64,000 nucleotides of DNA from Nitrococcus mobilis Nb-231 (GTDB taxonomy: Bacteria; Pseudomonadota; Gammaproteobacteria; Nitrococcales; Nitrococcaceae), in assembly GCF_000153205.1 (NCBI RefSeq), contig NZ_CH672427.1, forward strand, positions 3,402,596-3,466,595, given 5' to 3'. The position numbers and the translations under genes were made by a program. Under the pieces are notes generated by a model. The model saw only the letters and a program-made list of their open reading frames with translations. It was not told the DNA's origin and searched no databases. Of the stretch, positions 1 to 6,554 are shown one piece after another (within the stretch, counting starts at the first letter, position 1; every line of letters starts with the position of its first letter).

Positions 1-1429
1 GCATGATCGGGGTAACGGTTATCAATCGCTCGGATCCCACGGCCGTGCGTAAGGCATCCAAGAAATCCATAAAATCCAGCAGCGGCGGTTCCCATGATTT
101 CACCGCCACGAGAATCGGCGGATTGTGCGCGGCGCTCGACACTTCATCGATCGTCCGCTCATCCTCGTCGATCGAGTCCATCCGGCCCGCATAGAGCATC
201 CGCTCAACTGCAACCCCCATCGTCCGCCTAAAGAGGTTATCGAATTGCTCTTCCTCCGCATTGATTCCGGCCCAGTTGATAAGGTAGGCATTCGTTCTGT
301 TTCTATCCAAGCCGTGGGCGGGGAACGGCACTTCTTGTATTGCACCGGATTTCATGCGCACTTCGGGCTCCGTAGCCGCGGTTTCGACAAGCGCGCGATT
401 CATCCGATCGAGAATTTGCAGGGCGCCCGGTGCATGGACCAGCGCCGTTTTCAACGCCGCATCCAGCCGCCACTGGGACAGCACGAAAAGGCCCAGTCTG
501 GGCAGGAGGCCGTAGCAGGCAATCGCCATGAGCAAAAACGGCCACCATTGACCAAGGGCGGCGACATCGGTGGAACCGTCCGGGGCGTTGGGTAGGATGC
601 CGTGGTCGAAGCGGAAATAGCGGGTGGCATCGATGACCTCTATGGAGGGAACCGCACCGGGCAGCCAGCTCCGCCAAGGCCAGGCCAGCTGAGTGATCAG
701 CGAATGAAAGCTTTGGGAATCCACGGTCAAGGTGGTGCTCCAACCGAAAGCCAGGTCGGAGACGGTGACCAAATAGAGACAGCCGGCCAAGGCGCCGATA
801 TTGAATGCGATGGCGAGGATTTGTGAAAACCGCAGGATCAGCCATTTCTGAACCTGGCCATAGGCCATATGACTCGCTTTGTGGCGTCCCAGCGCGGCCT
901 CCAGCGCAAGGCGATGCTCCGCAGGTAAATAACGCGCTGCAACGGGCACGAGCCGTCCGGGACTGAGCCACCCGAGGAGATCTTGGACCGGCCGGGCGCC
1001 CGGCAGCCGCTGCAGTAGGTTTCTCGGTAAGGCCACGATGGCGGTCAAAAGCAAAAGAAGCAGCTGAACCCCGACGAATGCGGCGAGGACATTCACGACA
1101 TTGACCGGCCGGGTGCCATCGTATGCAAAGATGGCCAGTGCGGCGCCCCAGCCGATGATAAGCCCTACTGCGGAGAGAATCAGGGCCATTCGGTGCAGCG
1201 TTTTGACGGCGGTCGCACCGGCTTGGCTCGGTCTGTTCTGGCTGATCTCGCGCAACCACTGCCGAAGCTGGCCTTGTGGCTTGCCGGTGAGATGCGCGAG
1301 CTTCTGGCCGATCGGGCGATCACGGCGGCGCAGCTCCGAAGGAGTCAACCCCGCGTCCCGGTCCACTTGCACGCTGAGATCCACGAGGTCAGCGAGGATC
1401 GGGCGATCGGCATCGTTGCTTGAATTCAT
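1..1429 (-). CDS. DUF2868 domain membrane protein (3' end outside window)
   Basis: A leftward frame opens at ATG 1429 (MNSSNDADRP) and has no stop before the window edge, so about 476 residues are visible and the C-terminus is missing. The polar N-terminus has the usual DUF2868 features, including GQKLAHLTGKP and QLRQWLREI. About four hydrophobic segments follow, near residues 81-101, 109-133, 204-225 and 276-293. A soluble C-terminal part begins near residue 320. DUF2868 proteins have no established biochemical role and are often encoded beside a DUF3482 GTPase-like protein. That partner would lie to the left and cannot be checked. The divergent aldo/keto reductase starts 219 bp away. The family call is by recognition. 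A large ORF in another frame of the same strand (303-1259) is a shadow of this gene. Confidence 0.75.
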   Translation of the reverse strand, partial: MNSSNDADRPILADLVDLSVQVDRDAGLTPSELRRRDRPIGQKLAHLTGKPQGQLRQWLREISQNRPSQAGATAVKTLHRMALILSAVGLIIGWGAALAIFAYDGTRPVNVVNVLAAFVGVQLLLLLLTAIVALPRNLLQRLPGARPVQDLLGWLSPGRLVPVAARYLPAEHRLALEAALGRHKASHMAYGQVQKWLILRFSQILAIAFNIGALAGCLYLVTVSDLAFGWSTTLTVDSQSFHSLITQLAWPWRSWLPGAVPSIEVIDATRYFRFDHGILPNAPDGSTDVAALGQWWPFLLMAIACYGLLPRLGLFVLSQWRLDAALKTALVHAPGALQILDRMNRALVETAATEPEVRMKSGAIQEVPFPAHGLDRNRTNAYLINWAGINAEEEQFDNLFRRTMGVAVERMLYAGRMDSIDEDERTIDEVSSAAHNPPILVAVKSWEPPLLDFMDFLDALRTAVGSERLITVTPIM

Positions 1430-1647
1430 GGTGATGCTCTTTAGCTCAGGCGGCGTTGCGCCCGGAGTTCGTTCGATTCGTTGTATCAGCGTTGCAGTGC
1501 GAAGCTGGAGCTTGCCTTGGCCAATGGGCCAGCGCAGTGGCCGATAGCGTCATTGCCGTGCAAAGCATTGTACCCGTCTTGGTTCGCGGTGGGTGGCGGC
1601 GTAAGGTGAAAGCCGCGCTGCGTACCCGTTTTTCTCGGAGGCTTGTC

Positions 1648-2631
1648 ATGGAATATTGCCGTCTCGGCCGTACCGGTCTCAAGGTGTCGCGCCTTTGCTT
1701 AGGGACTATGACCTATGGCTCGCCGACGTGGGGCGAGTGGATCCTCGATGAGGAGCACAGCCGCCCCTTCATCTGCCGGGCTCTGGAGCTGGGCATCAAT
1801 TTTTTCGACACCGCCGATATGTACTCCGATGGCCGCTCCGAAGAGATATTGGGACATGCTCTGCACGACTTCGCAAGTCGCGAAGAGGTCGTCATCGCCA
1901 CCAAAGTCTTCATGCCGATGGGCGCGGGCCCCAACCAGCGCGGGCTCTCGCGCAAGCACATTATGCATGCCATCGATGCCTCGCTCGCCCGCCTGCGCAC
2001 GGACTATGTGGATCTCTATCAGATTCACCGTTGGGACTACGACACCCCCATCGAGGAGACCATGGAGGCCTTGCACGACATCGTGAAGACCGGCAAGGCC
2101 CGGTATATCGGCGCCTCCAGCATGTTCGCCTGGCAATTCGCCAAGGCGCAGCATATCGCCGATCGCCACGGCTGGACCCGCTTCGCGAGCATGCAACCGA
2201 TGTATAACCTGATCTATCGCGAGGAAGAACGGGAGATGTTGCCGCTGTGCGTGGACCAGGGTATCGGCGTGATTCCTTGGAGCCCGCTTGCCCGCGGGGT
2301 GCTCGCCGGCACCCGTCCACCCGCCAGCGAGGGTCGGACGCTGCGCGCACGCGCGGACACCAAGATCAAGCTGTGGAGTCTGGGGCAACAGATGGATTAC
2401 CCGGTTATAAGTGCGACCCATGCGGTCGCCGCCGAGCGTGGCCTCAGTTCGGCGCAAATTGCGCTCGCTTGGCTGCTCTCGAAGCCGGTCGTGACGGCAC
2501 CGATCATCGGTGCGAGCAAGCTCAAGCATTTGGAGGAAGCGGTAGCGGCGCTCGAGATCACGCTCGATGAGGCCGAGATCGAGCGCCTGGAAGACTTTTA
2601 CGTGCCCCACAATGTGGTCGGTTGCCGTTGA
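1648..2631 (+). CDS. Aldo/keto reductase
   Basis: A cytosolic NADP(H)-dependent oxidoreductase of 327 residues, within the normal range for the TIM-barrel AKR superfamily. I start it at ATG 1648 (MEYCRLGRTGLKVSRL) because a CGGAG Shine-Dalgarno lies just upstream and this is the standard AKR N-terminus. The frame is open back to 1456, but that 64-residue extension has no AKR character. The catalytic tetrad is visible: Asp and Tyr in FFDTADMYSDGRSE, Lys in VVIATKVF, and His in DLYQIHRWD. The cofactor-end motif APIIGASKLKHLEEAV is near the C-terminus. The sequence is closest to the YajO/Gpr-like branch. The substrate cannot be inferred, and no neighbour suggests a pathway. Confidence 0.9.
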   Translation: MEYCRLGRTGLKVSRLCLGTMTYGSPTWGEWILDEEHSRPFICRALELGINFFDTADMYSDGRSEEILGHALHDFASREEVVIATKVFMPMGAGPNQRGLSRKHIMHAIDASLARLRTDYVDLYQIHRWDYDTPIEETMEALHDIVKTGKARYIGASSMFAWQFAKAQHIADRHGWTRFASMQPMYNLIYREEEREMLPLCVDQGIGVIPWSPLARGVLAGTRPPASEGRTLRARADTKIKLWSLGQQMDYPVISATHAVAAERGLSSAQIALAWLLSKPVVTAPIIGASKLKHLEEAVAALEITLDEAEIERLEDFYVPHNVVGCR

Positions 2632-2684
2632 TTAGATCGCGCTGAGCGGAAATGGCGGAGAGAAATGTCATCAGCCTGCCCTCT

Positions 2685-2732
2685 GTTAGCAACAAATAGA
2701 TTTGTCCGGTTTTGTAGCAAATGGATTGTCCG
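2685..2732. repeat. IS-end-like sequence, left copy
   Basis: The stretch begins GTTAG and contains TGTCCGG at 2703-2709, TTGTAGCA at 2712-2719 and TGTCCG at 2727-2732. The reverse complement of 5481-5527 has the same elements in the same order: GTTAG, then TGTCCGG, two bases, TTGTAGCA, seven bases, TGTCCG. Since it lies beyond the 3' end of an ISNCY/IS1202-type transposase remnant, it is best read as that element's outer end. Confidence 0.6.
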
Positions 2733-2743
2733 CCTTTGCTGTC

Positions 2744-2790
2744 CGTGGTCCCGGCCCTGGAGGGCGTGGCCCGAAGGGGCCGGGACCACG
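2744..2790. terminator. Perfect 14-bp inverted repeat downstream of the transposase remnant
   Basis: CGTGGTCCCGGCCC at 2744-2757 is exactly complementary to GGGCCGGGACCACG at 2777-2790, with a 19-nt loop. It lies between the IS end and the leftward transposase fragment. It could end transposase transcription or block read-through into the element, but there is no U-tract, so the terminator label is tentative. Confidence 0.4.
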
Positions 2791-2810
2791 GCGCCGCGCT
2801 GCGGGCGGGC

Positions 2811-3155
2811 CTACGCCGCGGCCTGGATTTTGGGTTGATCACGCCCTGGCTCAGCCTCGTATTCGGCCAACTTCCGGGGGCCATGGAAGACCGCTAGCGA
2901 GCCGTCGCCGTAGCGGTGCACCCGGACCTTAACCTTTACGTAGTGCATGCGGTGGCCGCTGGCCGGGATCTGGAGCTTGCGGCTCTCGAAGGCCACACAG
3001 TTGTCGGCGCCGACGGTGCGCTCGAACTGCTCGCAGAGCACCTCATCGAGCGCCACGCCCATCAAAGGGACGAAGGCCGAACCGGATTCCTGCGCCTCGA
3101 CCCTGAACTCCTCGTTGAAGGCACTCCGGTAGGTCTCGGACACTCTGCGGCTCAT
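2811..3155 (-). pseudogene. ISNCY/IS1202-type transposase, C-terminal fragment
   Basis: A 114-residue leftward frame matches the C-terminal end of an integrase-core IS transposase. It contains FNEEFRVEAQE, SAFVPLMGVALDEVLC, ERTVGADNCV, LQIPASGHRMHYVKVKVRV and the typical ending GSLAVFHGPRKLAEYE. Full-length relatives have several hundred residues including an N-terminal HTH and a DDE core, neither of which is present. The fragment's 5' side abuts a RES-toxin remnant, so the element was truncated. The left IS end at 2685-2732 lies just beyond its stop. The exact IS family is my assignment by recall. Confidence 0.65.
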
Positions 3156-3180
3156 CGAGGCGGAGCCTCCCGACTTCGGC

Positions 3181-3411
3181 GTGTCAACGAATGATTACCA
3201 CAGTGTAAATTACCGACGCACTCAGGAGATTGGAGCGGCTGTTGCGTTTTTGGGATGCGACGGCCTACTCGTGCCCTCGGCTCGCTGGAACGCCGAAAAT
3301 CTGGTCTTGTTCTCGGAAAACCATGGCGTGGAGGAACATCTGATTGTAACTGAGACGCAGGAGTTCGATTGGAAGGTTTGGGCTCGTCGCCATGGGTTTT
3401 TGAGCGATTAG
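3181..3411 (+). pseudogene. RES-domain toxin, C-terminal fragment
   Basis: The 76-residue frame carries the end of a RES domain: IGAAVAFLGCDGLLVPSARW followed by ENLVLFSE. This pattern (GLLVPSAR, NLVLF) is typical of RES toxins, which degrade NAD+ and normally have about 150-230 residues plus an Xre/ParS-like antitoxin gene upstream. Here the N-terminal half with the catalytic Arg and the first part of the fold is missing, as is any antitoxin. Truncated transposase sequence is found instead. The fragment is almost certainly inactive. Confidence 0.6.
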
Positions 3412-3676
3412 GTGTTGTCGTATTGCCGCGCGCCATCAGGTGGTACAGCGCACCGCAGAATTCGATTTGCAGTGGTCGAGACAGGGTGGGATGGTTACCG
3501 TACGCGCGGCGCTGCCGCCGCGGTCATCGGCACCGGTGGCCCATCGTCAATCGTGAAAATCAGTCGATCAAATTAGCGGACCGCTCTCACTACGGCGGCT
3601 ACCGAGTAATAAGAGACAGAGTGGGTTGTGGTGAGTTTTCCACCGTAATCAACGCGCGAGCATCACGCTTAAATGC
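3412..3676. other. Intergenic stretch with no recognised content
   Basis: About 265 bp between the RES remnant and the leftward vapC. Frames on either strand have no recognisable domain. It may hold decayed sequence from the truncated IS. Confidence 0.4.
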
Positions 3677-4084
3677 CTAAAAAGGGTTCCATACAAGGAG
3701 CCCTTCATACCGGCTGTCATGTTGCATATCTTCGCTAAGCAACCGGTCGCAATCGCCCGTGACGGCTGTCTGAATGATCAGTGCATCCCAAAAAGACAGT
3801 GAGTATGCTCGGTGCAGGGCAATGCCAGCGAGTATTATCTCCACCGAGACTTCTATGACCTCGTTGCGGGCGAATTCGCGCACGCAGCGTTCCGCCACGT
3901 TGCTCGCAAGGCCTATTTTGCGCAGGGCTATATTGTAGAACTCCTTGAGCACCTGCGTGCTGGTAACTATTTCACCGGTGCGTGCCAACTCTAGGAGTAT
4001 TCTCCGCGAGGCGTCACGCTTGCTGGGCTCGCTGGGGTCTACCGAATAGACCAGCACGTTGGTATCAACGAAAACGCGCGTCAT
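3677..4084 (-). CDS. vapC: VapC-type PIN-domain toxin
   Basis: A 135-residue PIN-domain ribonuclease, the toxin of a type II module. I start it at ATG 4084 (MTRVFVDTNVLVYSVD), which puts the first catalytic Asp in the usual place and gives a 20-bp overlap with the antitoxin gene. Longer starts add non-conserved residues. PIN acidic residues are visible in VFVDTNVLVY, LKEFYNIALRK, SFWDALIIQTA and CDRLLSEDM. The C-terminal LLVWNPF is typical of this family. The toxin is expected to cleave RNA and to be neutralised by the product of the upstream gene at 4065-4313. All motifs are intact, so it is likely functional. Confidence 0.9.
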   Translation of the reverse strand: MTRVFVDTNVLVYSVDPSEPSKRDASRRILLELARTGEIVTSTQVLKEFYNIALRKIGLASNVAERCVREFARNEVIEVSVEIILAGIALHRAYSLSFWDALIIQTAVTGDCDRLLSEDMQHDSRYEGLLVWNPF

Positions 4085-4313
4085 CGTATGCGTCCTCGCG
4101 CCGCCAGTTGCGCCCACCTAAGCGCTCCCGGTCGGCCAGACTGGCATCGACATCCTGGAATAAATCGTGCAGCGCGCCGCTGCGCTGTTGGCCGACGTCG
4201 GCGTAACGGGTCAAAAACTGGCGAAGCACTTCGTTTACCGATGTGCCCTGCTCCAACGCACGCATACGGGCTGCCTTGACGATATCGTCACTGACACTGA
4301 TGGTTAAATTCAT
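4065..4313 (-). CDS. vapB: VapB-type antitoxin (ribbon-helix-helix / DUF6364-like)
   Basis: An 82-residue protein starting MNLTISVSDDIVKAARMRA. The N-terminus has the ribbon-helix-helix pattern: a beta strand (NLTISV) followed by DDIVKAARMRALEQGTSVNEVLRQFLTRYA. The C-terminal half is polar and disordered-looking and should wrap around the PIN toxin. It is translated first and overlaps vapC by 20 bp, giving the usual antitoxin-toxin coupling. A 19-bp palindrome 16 bp upstream of the start codon is a plausible autorepression operator. Confidence 0.85.
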   Translation of the reverse strand: MNLTISVSDDIVKAARMRALEQGTSVNEVLRQFLTRYADVGQQRSGALHDLFQDVDASLADRERLGGRNWRREDAYDDARFR

Positions 4314-4328
4314 TGCAGTTATCTCGTG

Positions 4329-4347
4329 CTACACTGAATCAGTGTAG
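4329..4347. promoter_or_regulatory. Palindromic operator upstream of vapBC
   Basis: CTACACTGA, one A, then TCAGTGTAG: perfect 9-bp arms around a single base, ending 16 bp before the vapB start. Its place and symmetry match operators bound by ribbon-helix-helix antitoxins. Binding is inferred, not shown. Confidence 0.6.
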
Positions 4348-4393
4348 TCAGTTTCTCGCGCAGCAGCAATCCGCAAGTAAGCTTGCGGCTCAA

Positions 4394-4414
4394 AACGGGT
4401 CAGGCGTTGTATTT
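4394..4414. repeat. Left 21-bp inverted repeat flanking the RAYT gene
   Basis: AACGGGTCAGG, two variable bases, then TTGTATTT. The reverse complement recurs at 5389-5409 with only the two central bases different. It lies 28 bp before the RAYT start codon. See the matching finding. Confidence 0.7.
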
Positions 4415-4442
4415 ATAAAACTATGCTGCTAGCTTTTTCTGT

Positions 4443-5411
4443 ATGCCTCGCCCGCTACGCATAGAGTTGGAAGATGGCTTCTACCATGTCATGAATCGCG
4501 GCCGCGGGCGGGCGCCAATCTTTCATAGGCCCGCCTACTACCAAACCTTCCTGGATACGCTGGAAGAAGCCCATCGACGCTTCGGCCTGGAGGTCCACGC
4601 CTACTGCCTGATGGGGAATCATTACCACCTGTTGGTGCGCACCCCGCGAGGCAATCTCAGCCGGTGCATGCGTCATGTCAACGGGGTCTATACGCAGCGC
4701 CACAATCGGCTGCGCAGGACCGACGGGCCGTTGTTCCGGGGCCGATTCAAGGCGATTTTGGTGGAGGCGGACGCCTACCTTCTGCAATTGACACGCTACG
4801 TACATCGAAACCCGATTGAGGCGCGGCGAGCGCTGGTGAATGAGCTGGCGGCGTACCCTTGGTCGAGCTACCCGGCTTACTTGGGCCAGGCTACGGCGCC
4901 GGAGTGGCTGTATCAGGAGTTTACCTACCGGTTGTTGAACAGCCGCGAGCGATATAGCGGTTACCGGCGATACGTAGAGGCGGGCGTTGATGAGGAGACG
5001 CAAGCGTTCTATCGGCGAGGCCGCTTATCTCCGGTGTATGGGAGCGACGCCTTCAAGGCGCGGATGCTTGCCTCGGGGGGTTGGGAGAACGCCAGCCCAG
5101 AGCGGCTACGGCGGCAGGTGTACAGACCGCCGGAGTTGAAGAACATTTTAAGCGTAGTTGCCGCACACCACGGCCTGCGGCAGGCGGAGCTGACTGAGGG
5201 CGGCCGCGGGAAGCGGAATCAGCCGCGAGTCGTGGCGATGTACTTATGCCAGGAAGTGGGTGGCCTATCCCTGCAAGTCATTGCAAAGGCATTTGGGGTG
5301 CGTAGCGAGAGCGGGGTGAGCCACCAAATTGGGAAGCTGCGGCGGGAGTTGGCAGACAATCCAGATCTTAGAAATGATCTAGAAATGCAAATACAATACC
5401 TGACCCGTTAG
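4443..5411 (+). CDS. REP-associated tyrosine transposase (RAYT, Y1 family)
   Basis: A 322-residue, apparently intact RAYT. The Y1/HUH transposase core spans roughly residues 1-150, with the HUH motif in AYCLMGNHYHLLVRTPRGNL. GPLFRGRFKA, LQLTRYVHRNPIEARRA and AYPWSSYPAYLG follow, all typical of TnpA-REP proteins. The C-terminal third looks like a DnaA/helix-turn-helix-type DNA-binding domain (VVAMYLCQEVGG, LQVIAKAFGVRSESGVSHQI, then GKLRREL), which marks the long-RAYT subgroup. Such enzymes nick single-stranded DNA at REP-type sequences. The gene is stand-alone, flanked by a near-identical inverted repeat whose right copy overlaps the last codons. It lies inside the island bracketed by IS ends. 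Confidence 0.9.
   Translation: MPRPLRIELEDGFYHVMNRGRGRAPIFHRPAYYQTFLDTLEEAHRRFGLEVHAYCLMGNHYHLLVRTPRGNLSRCMRHVNGVYTQRHNRLRRTDGPLFRGRFKAILVEADAYLLQLTRYVHRNPIEARRALVNELAAYPWSSYPAYLGQATAPEWLYQEFTYRLLNSRERYSGYRRYVEAGVDEETQAFYRRGRLSPVYGSDAFKARMLASGGWENASPERLRRQVYRPPELKNILSVVAAHHGLRQAELTEGGRGKRNQPRVVAMYLCQEVGGLSLQVIAKAFGVRSESGVSHQIGKLRRELADNPDLRNDLEMQIQYLTR
5389..5409. repeat. Right 21-bp inverted repeat flanking the RAYT gene
   Basis: AAATACAA, two variable bases, CCTGACCCGTT: the inverted partner of 4394-4414 with 19 of 21 positions matching. It overlaps the 3' end of the RAYT frame and so encodes its final residues (IQYLTR). Confidence 0.7.
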
Positions 5412-5480
5412 TTCGTTATTCAACTGTAGCAGCTCTGTCGCTCTCATCGCGCTCCCTCCAGCAAGAGGGACAATGAGAAC

Positions 5481-5527
5481 CGGACAGATTGTGTGCTACA
5501 ACTCCGGACAGTTTATCTGCTCCTAAC
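5481..5527. repeat. IS-end-like sequence, right (inverted) copy
   Basis: CGGACA at 5481-5486, TGCTACAA (complement of TTGTAGCA) just after it, CCGGACA at 5504-5510 and CTAAC at 5523-5527. Read on the minus strand this has the same order and nearly the same spacing as the IS end at 2685-2732. It has no transposase next to it. Confidence 0.55.
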
Positions 5528-5570
5528 ACGCATCTTGACAGCAACAGGATCGAGCATCATGATGCGTAGT

Positions 5571-5837
5571 ATGCGAACCACAGTCACACTTGAGCCAGAC
5601 GTCGCGGCCAAGCTCAAAGAGCTGGCGCATCGGCGGCGTGCGTCGTTCAAGGAGACGCTTAACGACGTCCTCCGCAAGGGGTTGACGTCACAAGCAAAGG
5701 CCGGGCGGTCGGAACCCTTCGTGGTCAAACCTCACTCCGGCGGGTTTCGCCCTGGCATCGATCCGGATAAGCTCAACCAACTCCTCGACCAGCTCGAAGT
5801 CGAAGATTTTTCCGGTGAGGCTCGCTCGGCGGAATGA
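5571..5837 (+). CDS. vapB: VapB-type antitoxin
   Basis: An antitoxin of 88 residues from ATG 5571 (MRTTVTLEPDVAAKLKELAH). Nearby in-frame ATGs at 5559 and 5562 are also possible, and AGGAT at 5546-5550 suits 5559 better. I prefer 5571 because homologues begin MRTTVTL. The N-terminus is a CopG/ribbon-helix-helix segment (TVTLEPDVAAKLKELAHRRR, then ASFKETLNDVLRKGL). The Pro/Gly-rich C-terminus (KPHSGGFRPGIDPDKLNQLL) should contact the toxin. Its stop overlaps the vapC start by 4 bp (ATGA), which implies translational coupling. The promoter probably lies within or next to the IS-end sequence at 5481-5527. Confidence 0.85.
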   Translation: MRTTVTLEPDVAAKLKELAHRRRASFKETLNDVLRKGLTSQAKAGRSEPFVVKPHSGGFRPGIDPDKLNQLLDQLEVEDFSGEARSAE

Positions 5838-6268
5838 TCGTTCCGGACGTCAATCTTCTAATTTACGCCTACAACACTGACGCGCCGCACCACTCCGACG
5901 CTAAAGCGTGGTGGGAGGGTCTACTGAGCTCGGAGGAGCCAGTGGGACTACCTTGGGCGAGCGCTCTCGGATTCATTCGCCTAATGACGCATCGCGCGGT
6001 GCTCGTGATGCCGGTGGAGCCGAGTCGTGCAGTCGAATACGTTCGCTCCTGGCATAGCCGGTCCAATGTGAGCGCCTTGGAGCCGGGACCGCGGCACCTG
6101 GAACTACTCGATGGCTTGTTCGCTGCGCTCGGCACGGCAGGTAAGCTCACGACTGATACGCACCTAGCCGCTCTCGCGATCGAGCACCAGTGCGTGCTCT
6201 GCTCCAACGACGGCGACTTCGCTCGCTTTCCGGGCTTGCGCTGGCGCAATCCGCTCAAAGCCGAATAG
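5834..6268 (+). CDS. vapC: VapC-type PIN-domain toxin
   Basis: A 144-residue PIN-domain ribonuclease toxin that overlaps its antitoxin gene by 4 bp (ATGA). Catalytic acidic positions are in MIVPDVNLLIYAYN, PWASALGFIRLMTHR, TTDTHLAALAIEH and SNDGDFARFPGLRW, which belongs to the VapC subgroup with a central GFIRL segment and a TDxHLAALA helix. All elements and the length are normal, so the module is likely functional. It is distinct in sequence from the vapC at 3677-4084. Confidence 0.9.
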   Translation: MIVPDVNLLIYAYNTDAPHHSDAKAWWEGLLSSEEPVGLPWASALGFIRLMTHRAVLVMPVEPSRAVEYVRSWHSRSNVSALEPGPRHLELLDGLFAALGTAGKLTTDTHLAALAIEHQCVLCSNDGDFARFPGLRWRNPLKAE

Positions 6269-6338
6269 CGATGAGGATAGGTCAGGTAGGTTAGGGGCAC
6301 CCATTAGGCCAGCCTCCTGGCCATCGTAGCGCGCCCGA

Positions 6339-6470
6339 CTACACCTCAGGCGCTTTGGTCGCGCGCCGTCTTTTCTCCACGGTCTTCTGGGCAATACGGG
6401 TTCTGAACAGCAGTCGGTAGGCTGCTTGGCGCTTTTCATCCGTTTTGCCCAGTTCTGTGGTATTTGTCAT
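6339..6470 (-). pseudogene. RAYT transposase remnant
   Basis: A 43-codon leftward frame reading ELGKTDEKRQAAYRLLFRTR then IAQKTVEKRRRATK. This matches the C-terminal region of longer RAYT proteins, where LGKTDEKRQAAYRALF and ...EEIREATNK are typical. An out-of-frame stretch just upstream (reading YRHTRPWGKPAR) looks like the preceding RAYT segment. The stop codon follows where the family would continue. It is a decayed fragment between vapC and the glycogen/trehalose operon. The rest of 6269-6554 shows nothing else. Confidence 0.5.
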
Positions 6471-6554
6471 GCGTGCTCAGCATCTAGCCGGCTTGCCCCA
6501 AGGCCGTGTGTGCCGGTAACTATACCTGTTTAATGCCGGGGGCGTGCGGCCGTC

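Noticed and set aside
303-1259. 318-codon leftward frame in another register
   Set aside because: Arg/Pro-rich shadow of the DUF2868 gene, which explains the same DNA with real domain features.
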